Source: CAWBAT01 sp963810905
Lineage (GTDB): Bacteria > Acidobacteriota > Terriglobia > Versatilivoradales > Versatilivoraceae
Length of the DNA: 64,000 nt
Assembly (NCBI GenBank): GCA_963810905.1
Contig: CAWEPG010000021.1
Location: 1-64,000, forward strand
Direction: 5' to 3'
Under the pieces are notes generated by a model that was not told the DNA's origin, searched no databases, and worked only from the letters and a program-made list of their open reading frames with translations. Below are positions 27,336 to 37,439 of the stretch, in pieces. The position numbers were made by a program, and so were the translations under genes. Position 1 is the first letter of the stretch. Each line of letters begins with the position of its first letter.

Positions 27336-28634
27336 ATGGTCGATGTAATCAGAATGAAAACAAGAATCAAAACAACTGTTGCGAGATCGTTAGCCATTCT
27401 CACCCTGCTCCTGCTTAATTCCCAAGTTCCGTATTCGGCTCAGGATGCCAAGGAAAATGATTCAAAGGGGATGGCAAGCAACAAAACCACGCCGTTCCTC
27501 CAGCCGGAAGCGGTTGACCTCCTGAAAAAAGTCAGCGCGGCTTACAAGAATTTGAAGCAGTTTCAGCTTGAGGTAGATGTCAATACCAGTATGAATTCAC
27601 CCCTCAGGCAGAAGAGCAGTGAGACACATATTTCGATGGCGGCCATTCGGCCTGAAAAAATGAAATTGATCCTGCGAAACGCTGCTGGCCAGATTCAATA
27701 TTTTCGCAACGGAACGACTGCAACAACCTACCTCCCTCGTCTCAACCAATACATCCAGCGACCTGTAGAATTACCGAACCGTCCCCCTTTGGACGAAGAC
27801 GAGCATGGTGCATTTGACTTTGCGACGACGGGCGATCAGATCGTGAGTCAATACGAATCCATTGACGAAGGGGTGACGACCGCCAGGATGTTACGCGAGG
27901 AAGCGCTCGATTTGGGTCAAGAGAAGATTAACTGTGTGGTCATTGAAATTGAGGCGTCCAAGCATCATGAAGAAGGTGAGGCCACGCAAAAAAGAACATA
28001 CTGGATCGACAAGACCAGCAACTTGGTTCGAAAAGCGGAGAGCGAAAACCGCTTCCAGCCAGAATCGAAAGAAGAGGCAACGGTCCTAAATACTGAGAAG
28101 ATTTTTTCAGTCTTCAAAACAGTGGAGCCGGTCGACGATGAGATCTTTAACTTCTCGCCCCCAACAGGAGCCACGGAAGTTGCTGAATTTCTGGAGCCGT
28201 CACAACGAGCCGAGAACCCCTATGGGAAAGAAGCCCCTGATTTCACCTTGAAGACATTCAAGGGCGCGACGGTCCAGATGCAGAAACTTCGCGGGAAAGT
28301 CGTTTTGCTGAGCTTCTGGGCAAGCTGGTGCGGGCCCTGTCGCCATGAAATGCCCGTGATCGAAAAGCTTAGCCATCAATACCGCGACCAGGGTTTTTTG
28401 GTTTTTGGGGTGAACGACGAAGATCGGGATACCATTCGTGATTACATCAAGGAAAACGGCTACAGTTTTCCAACATTGGTTGATGAGGAGCAAGAGGCTA
28501 TGAAGCTTTATCACGTTGGGGCAATCCCGACTACCGTCGTCATTGATCGTGAAGGGAAGATTGCCAGCTATCAGGTCGGAATGAGCAGTGAAAACGAGCT
28601 CCGGGCTGTGTTAAGAACACTCGGGATTCATTAA
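27336..28634 (+). CDS. Exported thioredoxin-fold (TlpA-like) protein with N-terminal lipoprotein-carrier-like domain
   Basis: A 432-residue exported protein. A signal peptide (about residues 7-35; ATG 27354 is an alternative start) is followed by a domain (about 60-280) resembling the LolA/outer-membrane-lipoprotein-sorting fold: AVDLLKKVSAAYKNLKQFQLEV, RPEKMKLILRNAAGQIQYFRNG, TYWIDKTSNLVRKAES. The C-terminal domain (about 295-432) is a TlpA/ResA thioredoxin: APDFTLKTFKG, FWASWCGPCRHEMP with both redox Cys, GVNDEDRDTIRDYIKENGY, and the cis-Pro in IPTTVVIDREG. This suggests a periplasmic thiol-disulfide reductase coupled to a hydrophobic-ligand domain; the fusion is known in Acidobacteria-like genomes but its substrate is not. 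It stands alone. Confidence 0.85.
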   Translation: MVDVIRMKTRIKTTVARSLAILTLLLLNSQVPYSAQDAKENDSKGMASNKTTPFLQPEAVDLLKKVSAAYKNLKQFQLEVDVNTSMNSPLRQKSSETHISMAAIRPEKMKLILRNAAGQIQYFRNGTTATTYLPRLNQYIQRPVELPNRPPLDEDEHGAFDFATTGDQIVSQYESIDEGVTTARMLREEALDLGQEKINCVVIEIEASKHHEEGEATQKRTYWIDKTSNLVRKAESENRFQPESKEEATVLNTEKIFSVFKTVEPVDDEIFNFSPPTGATEVAEFLEPSQRAENPYGKEAPDFTLKTFKGATVQMQKLRGKVVLLSFWASWCGPCRHEMPVIEKLSHQYRDQGFLVFGVNDEDRDTIRDYIKENGYSFPTLVDEEQEAMKLYHVGAIPTTVVIDREGKIASYQVGMSSENELRAVLRTLGIH

Positions 28635-28679
28635 ATGGCAGGCTCACTCCTCTTGCATCTTAGGAGGTTTACAAATCCG

Positions 28680-29969
28680 TTACTTCTTCTTGTTGCCGTC
28701 AAGCTCTTCGATCAATGCGGTGGATGCTGGTCTGGTTTTCTGCAGGTGAAGGGCTACACCCTCTGCTTCTCGAATCACGCGTAGTACATTTTCCCCAGCT
28801 AATTTTCTGAGGTCAGCATCGCTCCACCCTCTCTTGATTAACTCGGCGAAGAGGTAGGGAAACTTTGAAGTATCTTCCAAACCGACTGGCATCTCTTCGC
28901 CCCCCCAGAAATCACTTCCGATGCCCAGATGATCAACTCCTGCCACATTCCGGATATACTCAATGTGGTCGGCCACGTCTGACAGGTGTGCTTTCGGCAT
29001 GGGATGAGTGGTAGCGTATTCCTGCTGGATTCGTTTGGATTCTTCGGCCGACGTAATCCGCTTTAGTTTTTCCGATAAGGGCTTCTCCCAATCAGCGGCA
29101 CTCTGCGAGACAAAGTAGGGAATAAAGCACACCATAATGACCCCTCCATTTTTGCGGAGTTGCATGAGAATTGAATCCGGCACATTTCGGGGATGATTCA
29201 CGAGAGCGCGCGCCGCGGAATGAGAAAAAATAACAGGCGCTTCACTGATCCGAAGCACATCACTCATGACTTCTGGCGTTACGTGCGAGAGGTCTGCCAA
29301 CATGCCAAGGCGGTTCATCTCCCGGATCACTTCCTTGCCAAACGGGGTAAGGCCGCCATGTTTTGGTTCGTCCAAAGCCGCATCAGCCCAATCCAGTGTC
29401 ACGTTGTGAGTGAGAGTCATATAGCGTACGCCCAGTGCATAATAGGCTCTCAAAGCCCCCAGAGAGTTCTCAAGAACATGCCCTCCTTCCATTCCAAGAA
29501 GTGATGCGATAAGGCCTTTCTTAAAGTCAGCTTCAATGTCGGAAGCGGTCAATGCAAGAGCAAGGCTTTCCGGATACCGGGCAATCATCCGCCGAGCAAT
29601 ATCAATCTGTTCAAGTTGCAGCTTGGCGTACCCTTGCTCTTTAAGTTCACCGGGAACCCATACCGACCAGAATTGGGCGCCCACCTGTCCTTCTTTCAAT
29701 CTCACCAGGTCGGTGTCACAAGGGGTCCTTTTACGCAAGTCATAGGCGTCAACATCGCGCGGTGTTTGAGGATTGGTCCGAATTGTCCAAGGGAGATCGT
29801 TGTGTCCATCGATAAGGGGTGTTGACTTGAGGATCTGACGCGCATGTTGGAGTGCAACTTCGTCTTTTGGGGAGCCTGATTGGGATACTAGCGTGGAGGA
29901 GACAACCAGTAACTGGAATACCAGGATCACAACGCTAACGACTGTTTGACGTTTTCTCTTCCTGGTCAT
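28680..29969 (-). CDS. Membrane dipeptidase, peptidase family M19
   Basis: A zinc-dependent renal-dipeptidase-type enzyme that cleaves dipeptides, including D-residue-containing ones. About 429 residues. A basic start (MTRKRKRQ) and hydrophobic segment to about residue 28 form a signal peptide or anchor. Metal-binding residues seen: HND in PLIDGHNDLPW near 52-62, Glu in LLGMEGGHVLE near 155, His in LADLSHVTP near 225 and His in IFSHSAARAL near 246, followed by GIGSDFWGG near 343. ATG 29969 is preferred to the TTG at 30005 because it begins the signal peptide. It converges with the TlpA-like gene. Role in peptide or peptidoglycan turnover is inferred. Confidence 0.9.
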   Translation of the reverse strand: MTRKRKRQTVVSVVILVFQLLVVSSTLVSQSGSPKDEVALQHARQILKSTPLIDGHNDLPWTIRTNPQTPRDVDAYDLRKRTPCDTDLVRLKEGQVGAQFWSVWVPGELKEQGYAKLQLEQIDIARRMIARYPESLALALTASDIEADFKKGLIASLLGMEGGHVLENSLGALRAYYALGVRYMTLTHNVTLDWADAALDEPKHGGLTPFGKEVIREMNRLGMLADLSHVTPEVMSDVLRISEAPVIFSHSAARALVNHPRNVPDSILMQLRKNGGVIMVCFIPYFVSQSAADWEKPLSEKLKRITSAEESKRIQQEYATTHPMPKAHLSDVADHIEYIRNVAGVDHLGIGSDFWGGEEMPVGLEDTSKFPYLFAELIKRGWSDADLRKLAGENVLRVIREAEGVALHLQKTRPASTALIEELDGNKKK

Positions 29970-30336
29970 TGGAACCTGTAGGTGGCTGAAGCAATAAACG
30001 GTCAACTAAAATTGCGTCTTTCAAACACAACCTATATTTGCAATGTGTCCGCACTCCTTGACCAGCAACAGGATTGGGGAAAACGGATCACCTCTAGTAA
30101 CCCCCTCATCATACCTGATGGTGACAAGCAGGAGAATGCCGAATTTGCCCTGTGGCTGGAATCAGGGTAGAAATCCACGATACACCACTTTCCTGCAAGG
30201 GTATTGGTTATTGCGCGTGAGTTCGTTTATTTCCAATATTTCTTTGAGACTATAGAATGCAATACAATGCAGAGCGAATGCATCAAATCCCATTTGAGTC
30301 CGTATTGAACAAGAGCGATAGAGAATCAGGTCTTTG
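29970..30336. other. Divergent gap between M19 dipeptidase and aas
   Basis: About 370 bases; short + strand frames overlap each other and show no family features. The AT-rich stretch near 30230-30300 (with TATAGAAT near 30252) is the likely promoter zone of aas. Confidence 0.35.
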
Positions 30337-33300
30337 ATGTCAGACCGACATTCACAGAAAAGCTTCTGGTATCTGATAGCTACTCAATTCCAAGGTGCTT
30401 TCAGTGACAATGCCTACAAGAATATTGTGACCTTGGTTGCCGTCTCCACAGCGGCAACGGCCCAACAAGAGAGCCAACGAATTAGTCTGGCAGGCACTCT
30501 GTTCATCGTTCCATTCCTGCTTTTTTCCATGTATGGCGGATTCCTGGCGGACCACTTCAGCAAGCGCTCAGTGACAATCTATACCAAGGTGGCTGAGGTC
30601 GCTATCATGTTGCTGGCGACTCTTGAATTCTCTCGTGGACACCTTTCGCTGGCGATGGGGCTGCTCTTTCTCACCGGTAGCCAGGCCGCATTCTTCGGTC
30701 CGACAAAGTACGGAATCCTACCAGAATTGTTGCCGGAAAAGCGGCTTTCCTGGGGCAATGGCATCCTGGAAATGACCACTTTTTTGTCCATCATACTTGG
30801 CACTGTGGGGGGTGCGATTCTGGTAGAAAAGCTTGTTGGCCGTTTGTATTTAGCTGGGTTGATCCTGGTGGTCCTGGCACTAGTGGGAACAGCTACCAGT
30901 CTCGGTATTGGCCGCTTGCCTGCAGCCAATCCTGCCGCGCGCTTCCGTTGGAATTTTATTGGAGAGGTCTGGCGCTATGTTGGCGAGGCCCGCAAAGATC
31001 GGGTTCTCTGGCTGGCGGTGGTGGGTGGCGCTTACTTCTGGTTTCTGGGCTTTCTCTTCCAGACCAATATCGTCTTGTATGGCAAGAATACTCTGGGCCT
31101 GCAGGAAAGTCACATCGGATACCTATTGTCTGCAGTGGCCCTGGGAATCGGCCTGGGTAGCTATGCGGCGGGTCATTTGTCCGGGAACAAAATCGAGTAT
31201 GGTCTGATTCCTTTGGGCTCCATCGGAATCACAGTTTTCTCTTTGATTCTCGGATTGGGGCGGTGGGATTTTTGGTACTCAGCGGTCCTCTTAGCCGTGA
31301 TCGGCTTCTCGGCGGGATTTTTCATCGTTCCTCTGAATGCCTTGGTGCAACAGCGTCCTGACCCCTCGATCAAGGGTGGGATGATTGCCATGGCAAACCT
31401 GATGACCTTTGTCGGGATGCTCGTGGCCGCAGGACTGTTCTGGGTGTTGAGCGTACCTCTTGGATTGGCGCCCCATCAGGTGTTTCTGATTGCAGGAGCG
31501 TTGACTTTAGTTGCGACGACTTACGTATCGATGTTGCTGCCGGATTCTTTGCTGCGTCTGGTTCTATGGATTCTGACGCACAGCCTTTACCGAATTCGAG
31601 TGGTGGGTCGCGACAACATTCCCGAAAAAGGGGGCACACTATTTGTTTCCAATCACATGTCATTTGTCGATGCGCTCTTGTTGATTGCATCGACCGACCG
31701 TTTCATCCGTTTCCTGATTGAGAAAGACATTTATGAACGTCCATTGATCAGGCCTTTTGCCAAAGTCATGCGCGCAATCCCGATCTCAGGCCAGCGCGGC
31801 CCACGGGCTCTGATCTATGCTCTGCGCGAAGCCAGCCGCAGCATCCAGTCCGGGGATGTCGTCTGTATTTTCGCCGAAGGGCAAATCACGCGTACAGGCC
31901 AGCTGCTCCCATTTCGCAAAGGGTTCGAGCGCATCATGAAGAATGTGGACGCGCGCATCGTCCCTGTCAATTTGGATCGCGTTTGGGGGAGCATTTTCAG
32001 TTTTGACAAGGGACGGTTCTTCTGGAAGTTGCCCGCCCGCATTCCCTATCCGGTTACGGTCACCTACGGGGCCCCCTTGCCTGGACAGTCTTCTTCTGAA
32101 GTAGTACGGCAAAAAGTTCAGGAACTGGCGACAGACGCCTTCGTTTTTCGCAAAGCGGATCAAATCCAGCTTCAACAAGCCTTTGTTCGAAGGGCGCATC
32201 GGCATCCCTGGCGCTTTGCAGTGGCAGACGGGATGACGCCGCGCGTGAGCTATCTGGGCCTCCTGCTTCGTAGTGTGTTTCTGGCAAGATTGCTGAGAGA
32301 GCAGTGGCGCGACCAGAGGATGGTCGGGTTGTTGCTCCCGCCATCCGTGGCTGGTGCTGCGGCCAACATTGCTGTGCTGCTCGCGGGTAAAATTCCGGTT
32401 AACCTGAACTACACAGTCTCTCAATCTGTCCTGGAGTCCTGCATTTCTCAGTGCCAGATCACAACGGTCCTGACTTCAAAGGAATTCTTGGAGAAGGTAA
32501 AGTTGCCTGTCCCTTCAGGTGCCGTTTTGATGGAAGACTTAAGACAACAGAAGACGATCGGACGGACCATAGTTGCCTTAATGCAATCGCTGTTATTGCC
32601 TGCTGACCTATTGCAACGAATGCTCGGTGCCCGCAGTTCTAAGGGTGTTGATGAGCTCGCGACAATCATTTTTTCGAGCGGCAGCACGGGCGATCCTAAA
32701 GGCGTGATGCTCTCCCACCACAACATCTATTCGAATCTGGATGGCATGGCCCAGGTTTTCGCGATTTCAAGGCAGGATCGGATTTTGGGCGTGCTCCCTT
32801 TTTTTCACTCGTTTGGATTTACCGGAACCCTTTGGTTTCCGCTGGCCAAAGGCATGGGGGCCATCTACCATCCCAATCCGCTGGATGCTCGAACCATTGG
32901 CGCCATGGCCGGCCGCTACCATGCAACCATTCTCCTGGCCACACCCACCTTCCTTCAGAGTTATACTCGCCGCTGCAACCCCGAAGACTTTGGCAGCCTT
33001 CAATTCGTCATGGTGGGGGCCGAGAAGCTGACGGATCGAGTCGCCTTGGCTTTTGAGGAAAAGTTTGGTATCCGTCCGATGGAGGGTTATGGTTGTACCG
33101 AGTGCTCGCCCATTGTTTCTGTGAACGTGCGTGACTTCCGTGCCGCGGGGTTCTACCAAGTTGGACAGAAGCGCGGCCGCATCGGCCATCCACTGCCTGG
33201 AATCAGTGTTCGCATTGTCGATCCGGAAACACTCCAACCCTTGCCTGCTGGTTCGACGGGCCTCCTACTCGTGAAGGGACCGAACGTGATGATTGGGTAT

Positions 33301-33744
33301 TTGAACCGGCCCGAAAAAACTGCAGAGGTGCTCCGGGACGGCTGGTATGCTACCGGGGACTTGGCCATGCAGGATGCCGATGGATTCGTCACAATCACTG
33401 ACCGTTTATCCCGCTTTAGTAAGATTGGCGGTGAAATGGTTCCGCATCTCAAGGTTGAAGAGGCCTTGAACAATCTCGCGGGCACGTCTGAACTAAATTT
33501 CGCCGTGGCCGGGGTCCCTGATGAAAGAAAAGGGGAACGTTTGATAGTGCTTCATACGCTGAGCGAGGAAAAAATCAAGGAAGTGCAATCCGGACTTCCC
33601 GGTACAGGACTTCCTAATCTTTGGATTCCGAGGCAGAATGCTTTCTTTAAAGTTGAAAAGATCCCACTGCTCGGAACGGGCAAACTCGATCTCCGTTTGG
33701 TGCGGGAAACAGCCATTAAACTGGCTGAGGCGGCAAATCCGTAG
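30337..33744 (+). CDS. aas: Lysophospholipid transporter / 2-acyl-GPE acyltransferase / acyl-ACP synthetase fusion
   Basis: A 1135-residue inner-membrane protein fusing three activities of lysophospholipid recycling. Residues about 1-410: major-facilitator, LplT-like transporter with about 11-12 membrane segments (QFQGAFSDNAYKNIVTL, FGPTKYGILPELLPEKRLSWGNG). Residues about 425-620: PlsC acyltransferase with the HX4D motif in FVSNHMSFVDALL and FAEGQITRTGQL. Residues about 640-1135: adenylate-forming ligase with IIFSSGSTGDPKGVMLSHHN, EGYGCTECSPIVS, GWYATGDLA and IPLLGTGKLDLR. E. coli keeps LplT separate from Aas; the triple fusion occurs in several phyla. The start ATG 30337 follows a TTG in the same frame. 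No partner genes adjoin it. Confidence 0.95.
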   Translation: MSDRHSQKSFWYLIATQFQGAFSDNAYKNIVTLVAVSTAATAQQESQRISLAGTLFIVPFLLFSMYGGFLADHFSKRSVTIYTKVAEVAIMLLATLEFSRGHLSLAMGLLFLTGSQAAFFGPTKYGILPELLPEKRLSWGNGILEMTTFLSIILGTVGGAILVEKLVGRLYLAGLILVVLALVGTATSLGIGRLPAANPAARFRWNFIGEVWRYVGEARKDRVLWLAVVGGAYFWFLGFLFQTNIVLYGKNTLGLQESHIGYLLSAVALGIGLGSYAAGHLSGNKIEYGLIPLGSIGITVFSLILGLGRWDFWYSAVLLAVIGFSAGFFIVPLNALVQQRPDPSIKGGMIAMANLMTFVGMLVAAGLFWVLSVPLGLAPHQVFLIAGALTLVATTYVSMLLPDSLLRLVLWILTHSLYRIRVVGRDNIPEKGGTLFVSNHMSFVDALLLIASTDRFIRFLIEKDIYERPLIRPFAKVMRAIPISGQRGPRALIYALREASRSIQSGDVVCIFAEGQITRTGQLLPFRKGFERIMKNVDARIVPVNLDRVWGSIFSFDKGRFFWKLPARIPYPVTVTYGAPLPGQSSSEVVRQKVQELATDAFVFRKADQIQLQQAFVRRAHRHPWRFAVADGMTPRVSYLGLLLRSVFLARLLREQWRDQRMVGLLLPPSVAGAAANIAVLLAGKIPVNLNYTVSQSVLESCISQCQITTVLTSKEFLEKVKLPVPSGAVLMEDLRQQKTIGRTIVALMQSLLLPADLLQRMLGARSSKGVDELATIIFSSGSTGDPKGVMLSHHNIYSNLDGMAQVFAISRQDRILGVLPFFHSFGFTGTLWFPLAKGMGAIYHPNPLDARTIGAMAGRYHATILLATPTFLQSYTRRCNPEDFGSLQFVMVGAEKLTDRVALAFEEKFGIRPMEGYGCTECSPIVSVNVRDFRAAGFYQVGQKRGRIGHPLPGISVRIVDPETLQPLPAGSTGLLLVKGPNVMIGYLNRPEKTAEVLRDGWYATGDLAMQDADGFVTITDRLSRFSKIGGEMVPHLKVEEALNNLAGTSELNFAVAGVPDERKGERLIVLHTLSEEKIKEVQSGLPGTGLPNLWIPRQNAFFKVEKIPLLGTGKLDLRLVRETAIKLAEAANP

Positions 33745-34217
33745 CGCCCGGATCTGGAAGGAAGCTGGACGCTGTGGAATTAAAATTCCACTTCCGAGGA
33801 ATTCAGTCCCCATGATTCCTGAAAGAAAATCTATTCCACATTTGAATTTGATGAGTTAATCGCCTAACTATTAGGATGGATTTAATTGATTTAAAAGAAG
33901 ATACAAATCCAATGAGAAATTCTCCCAATTTGCCAAGCAATGGACATTTCGTTGCAATATGATCCTCTGTTGGAGACAAGACAATACCATTCCGTAAGAA
34001 TGAGCGCGATTGAATGACTATCGTGTTTGCGCATTTATGTCGATAGATTGATTTGAGCGTCCCATACACTGGGTGAATTCTTGATTGTAAGGGGTATCGA
34101 ATCAGAGAGTTTCATAATTTTTGACTTTACAACTTAGGACGGTTCCCTTAGGATTCTTGATTCTACTCGAGTAGATGTGGCAAGGATCGTTTGAATAGGG
34201 TTGAATTTGGGGTGAAT
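33745..34217. other. 470-base AT-rich gap
   Basis: No gene or clear hairpin was found between aas and the dacB-like gene. The stretch is clearly AT-rich (33840-34190) and probably holds the promoter of the following gene, whose GGGGTG ribosome-binding site is at 34209-34214. Confidence 0.35.
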
Positions 34218-35576
34218 ATGCTATTGAAGTGCCGTGCGATTCATTTTCTTGGGCTTTTGATTGGGTTGTCGGGGCTATTGCCTAAGACGTTTTCCGCCAC
34301 TGAACTGGCTCCAGCCGTCACGCCACAAATTCTATCTAGCGAGGCACTCCAAAAGTCGTTGACTCAACTGGAGCGCCGCCGCATTCGTTCTTATAATCAA
34401 GGTGTGCTCGTCGAAACGTTGGATGGGCGGAAGGTACTTGCCGACCACAATTCGGAAGAGGTTTTTAATCCTGCCTCCGTCATGAAATTGGCGACTTCGT
34501 TCTTTGCCTTGTCTCGTTTGGGCCCGGAGCAACGCTTTCAAACGGAAATCTATGGAGATTCGCCTTTAGATGGTCGAGCAAAGGCTTTGCCGGGAAACCT
34601 TTATGTCGTCAGTGAAGGTGATCCTTCCCTTCGTTCAAGTGATGCTCTCTCTCTCGGCCGAACCCTTCTCCGCCGTGGTCTTCGTCGTGTAGATGGAGAT
34701 CTTGTGATTGCCGGTCCGTTCTCTTTGTACAGTGACAGGTACCCAGTTAGAAATTCAAGTGACCTATTGCGTCGATCCTTGAGTCGTGTCGGCATTCGTA
34801 TTATGGGAAAAGTAAGGATGGTCTCGGTTCAACAGGCTGACCTCTCAACCAAAACCCTTTTCATGAGACGGGAATCGGATCGTCTTCGAGATATCCTGTG
34901 GATGCAAAATGCCCATAGCATCAACGAAATTGCAGACCAAGTCGGAGACCTTCTGGGAGGACCAGAGGCTCTCGAACAGTTTTTGATCGATGAAGTGAAG
35001 ATCGCGCCCGATGAGATCCATGTGGATCGCCCTTCCGGGTTGCAATTTAACAAAATGACTCCCCGGGCCGCGGTCAAATTATTACGAGCGCTAAATGATT
35101 GGCTCGAGACCCACCAAATGAAGATGCAGGATATTATGCCATTGGCGGGTATTGACGAAGGTACTCTGTTTGGAAGATTTCGAGATCCACAGATATACGG
35201 TGCCGTCTTGGGTAAAACGGGAACGAATCCCGTCAAAGATGGAGGGGTCAGCGCTCTGGCTGGCATGGCCTTCACACGCGACAACGGCCTTGTCCTTTAC
35301 GCGATTTTTAATTCACACGGAAGCATACATGGCTATCGGCGTTGGCAGGATCATTTCCTTAAGGAATTAATTGAGGAAAATGGTGGGCCGGGAGATTCCT
35401 TTCTTTCGCGAAGCGGACTCTCACCAGTCAATGTGGCCTCTTATTGGGCACCTTCCGAGTACTGGAGTAGTTTAGGCGAAGAAACCTACAAGCAACCCAC
35501 CCTCAAAAAAGCCACACCTTCGCAACGTAAATACACCAAATCGCATCGTTCTAGCTCCCGCCGAGTCGGCAATTAA
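34218..35576 (+). CDS. dacB: D-alanyl-D-alanine carboxypeptidase/endopeptidase, PBP4 (S13) family
   Basis: Periplasmic penicillin-binding protein of about 452 residues that trims or cleaves peptidoglycan peptide cross-links. A signal peptide (FLGLLIGLSGLLPKTFSA) follows ATG 34218, which has GGGGTG 4 bases upstream; the frame also extends to 34191. Active-site motifs: SxxK in NPASVMKLATS near residue 88, an SxN triad element in AHSINEIADQVG near 235, and KTG in VLGKTGTNPVKDGG near 333. Between motifs 1 and 2 the domain insertion typical of PBP4 is shorter than in E. coli (family about 450-500). The C-terminus is basic and Ser/Lys-rich, perhaps binding cell wall. It stands alone. Confidence 0.88.
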   Translation: MLLKCRAIHFLGLLIGLSGLLPKTFSATELAPAVTPQILSSEALQKSLTQLERRRIRSYNQGVLVETLDGRKVLADHNSEEVFNPASVMKLATSFFALSRLGPEQRFQTEIYGDSPLDGRAKALPGNLYVVSEGDPSLRSSDALSLGRTLLRRGLRRVDGDLVIAGPFSLYSDRYPVRNSSDLLRRSLSRVGIRIMGKVRMVSVQQADLSTKTLFMRRESDRLRDILWMQNAHSINEIADQVGDLLGGPEALEQFLIDEVKIAPDEIHVDRPSGLQFNKMTPRAAVKLLRALNDWLETHQMKMQDIMPLAGIDEGTLFGRFRDPQIYGAVLGKTGTNPVKDGGVSALAGMAFTRDNGLVLYAIFNSHGSIHGYRRWQDHFLKELIEENGGPGDSFLSRSGLSPVNVASYWAPSEYWSSLGEETYKQPTLKKATPSQRKYTKSHRSSSRRVGN

Positions 35577-35833
35577 CCGGCTTGCCTAATTTCCCTGACA
35601 CCTGTTGTTTATCGCAAGTCCACGATTTCCAATTCTTTGTGTTGCTTGAGTGCGTTTTGACCAAACGCCGGATGGGAATCGAGAACTCTGTCCATACCAA
35701 AGATTACTCGCTCAAATTTTATGACATTCTCTTGCCCTGGGTGTATCCAGTTATACACTGAGTGGATACTTAAAGTAACTTCCGCCCTATTTGCCATGTC
35801 AGAAGACAACTGCCTTAAGACAAGGCCAAAAGC

Positions 35834-36364
35834 ATGATGACTTTTCTTGCCATATTTGTAGGAAGTGTCGGGGCCTACTTGCTAGTCTGGGCGTTCAATA
35901 TCCGGAGAGTAGCTACCGCCCAGCGTCCCCGATTCTCCAGCACAATTGGGTTTCAGTGGGGGACCCCGACACTTGGTCTTTTTTTCCTGTTGGTTGGGTT
36001 TGGATGGGCGATGAACAGAAGTTTGTTGTGGGGAACCCTGGGCTTGGCATTGGTTGTAGGTTTAGGAGCGCTTGTGATCCTCCACGACCAGTACACAGCA
36101 ACCATCAAGATCCTCTTTGACGATTATCTGAAACTTAAACGAGAGAATCCTGGGGTAAGTGATTACGATCTGCATTATTCGATTGTCAAATCCCGCAAAC
36201 CTCTTTGGACAGAGGATCGTGTCGTTGAAATGTGTGTTGGAAAAGACATCAATCAGCTGGTACTCCTGTTACTGGTAGTTGAATATCAGATTCATCCACT
36301 CAATGACATGGCGCTTTATGAGCGGCTGAAGCGGGAAGTGGATAAGCTGGGACCGAAGAGTTAA
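35834..36364 (+). CDS. Small membrane protein of unknown function
   Basis: A 176-residue protein with three likely membrane segments (about residues 4-22, 45-62 and 66-84) and a cytosolic C-terminal half rich in charged residues (KILFDDYLKLKRENPGVSDYDLHYSIVKSR ... ERLKREVDKLG). The C-terminal part looks helical, but I recognise no family. ATG 35834 is directly followed by another ATG at 35837; no strong ribosome-binding site. It converges with the DNA glycosylase gene 28 bases away. Confidence 0.65.
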   Translation: MMTFLAIFVGSVGAYLLVWAFNIRRVATAQRPRFSSTIGFQWGTPTLGLFFLLVGFGWAMNRSLLWGTLGLALVVGLGALVILHDQYTATIKILFDDYLKLKRENPGVSDYDLHYSIVKSRKPLWTEDRVVEMCVGKDINQLVLLLLVVEYQIHPLNDMALYERLKREVDKLGPKS

Positions 36365-36391
36365 AGCAGAGGAAAAGGGCATTACGACCGT

Positions 36392-37294
36392 CTAGTCTTC
36401 CTTACCAAACCAATCTTTCGTGAGGTCCAGCCACATCACTAGTCCCTTCCATTGGCCATAGTGCTGGTAATGGTTGAAGATAGCCTTATCGGTGACTTTT
36501 CGACCCCTCTTATACATATTGGAAAACCTCTGCCGACACCAACTGTCCAAAGCAAGATGCTCGTAGTGACCGAGCAGCCGCATCAAGTTTCCAGCCGCGT
36601 AGGGACCAACTCCCTTGATAGATATCAGCTGATGGTACAGTGTTTCGGAGTCCAGTTGATCCCACTGTCTTAGGTCCAATCTGCCTGAAGCTACCCTTTC
36701 CGCAAACCGGAGAATGTAGGAACTTCGGTAACCGGATCGAATCTCACTTTTCAGAAAGCTTTCTGTTGTGGAAGCCAACTGGATTGGGGTTGGAAAATCC
36801 GCATAACCTTGACTAAACGACTTGCCTAGTTTCGAGACCAGATTGCCGACCATTCGTTGCGTGGCGCTCCAGGAGCAATTCGTAGTGCAAAGCATTTTGA
36901 TCACATCTTCAAAAAGGGTTGGTCCCCGGAGCAATCGTCCTGCTTTGACCCGCGGAATCCACGCAAAATCTCCATTTCCTTTCGACTTCCTTACGGCGGT
37001 AAAAAAAGGTTGTAAAGGTTCGCGCAGGCGAAACATAGACTCAAATTGTGATTGAACCTGGTCCAATTCCTTTTGCGTCATGGGACCGTGAGATTGAATG
37101 TTTATTCCAGTTTGCTCTTCAGCCTCGCGCATCTCCACTAGAACCGTTTGATGAGAAGTGTTCAAAACGCGTAGCAAACAGCGATTTTCGAGTTCGAGAT
37201 GAAACGGAGGCAAGGAAGACCAGCCATGGCTGAGGACTGTTCGCCAAAAACTAAAATCAAGAGGGGCTGAAACAGCCAGTTTGTATTGGTACAT
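36392..37294 (-). CDS. HhH-GPD DNA glycosylase (AlkA/OGG-like)
   Basis: A base-excision-repair glycosylase of about 300 residues. The N-terminal region (about 1-100) resembles the OGG1/AlkA N-domain. The helix-hairpin-helix is LISIKGVGPYAAGNLMRLLG near residues 220-239, followed by the catalytic Asp in LALDSWCRQRF near 246. The lysine that makes OGG1 a lyase is not present in the hairpin (Gly-Pro-Tyr there), which points to a monofunctional glycosylase acting on alkylated or oxidised bases. LCTTNCSWSATQRMV near 135-149 matches the N-terminal helix of the GPD core. ATG 37294 (MYQYKL) fits the family better than GTG 37321. It could be 8-oxoguanine or 3-methyladenine specific; sequence alone does not decide. 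Confidence 0.85.
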   Translation of the reverse strand: MYQYKLAVSAPLDFSFWRTVLSHGWSSLPPFHLELENRCLLRVLNTSHQTVLVEMREAEEQTGINIQSHGPMTQKELDQVQSQFESMFRLREPLQPFFTAVRKSKGNGDFAWIPRVKAGRLLRGPTLFEDVIKMLCTTNCSWSATQRMVGNLVSKLGKSFSQGYADFPTPIQLASTTESFLKSEIRSGYRSSYILRFAERVASGRLDLRQWDQLDSETLYHQLISIKGVGPYAAGNLMRLLGHYEHLALDSWCRQRFSNMYKRGRKVTDKAIFNHYQHYGQWKGLVMWLDLTKDWFGKED

Positions 37295-37439
37295 CTTTCG
37301 ATTTTCGCTTCGTAGGCTCACTTTTGTTTTAAAGGCACTTATTCGTGAGCGTTGATCTGTCGATAAGCTAATTTGCAGGCCACAGCATTAATTTACAACT
37401 CGAAACGCTTCTTGCAATCTCTAGCTTCGCGAGGCCTTC

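Noticed and set aside
31786..32424. 212-codon - strand frame inside aas
   Set aside because: Shadow of the acyltransferase/ligase region; no ribosome-binding site or family features.
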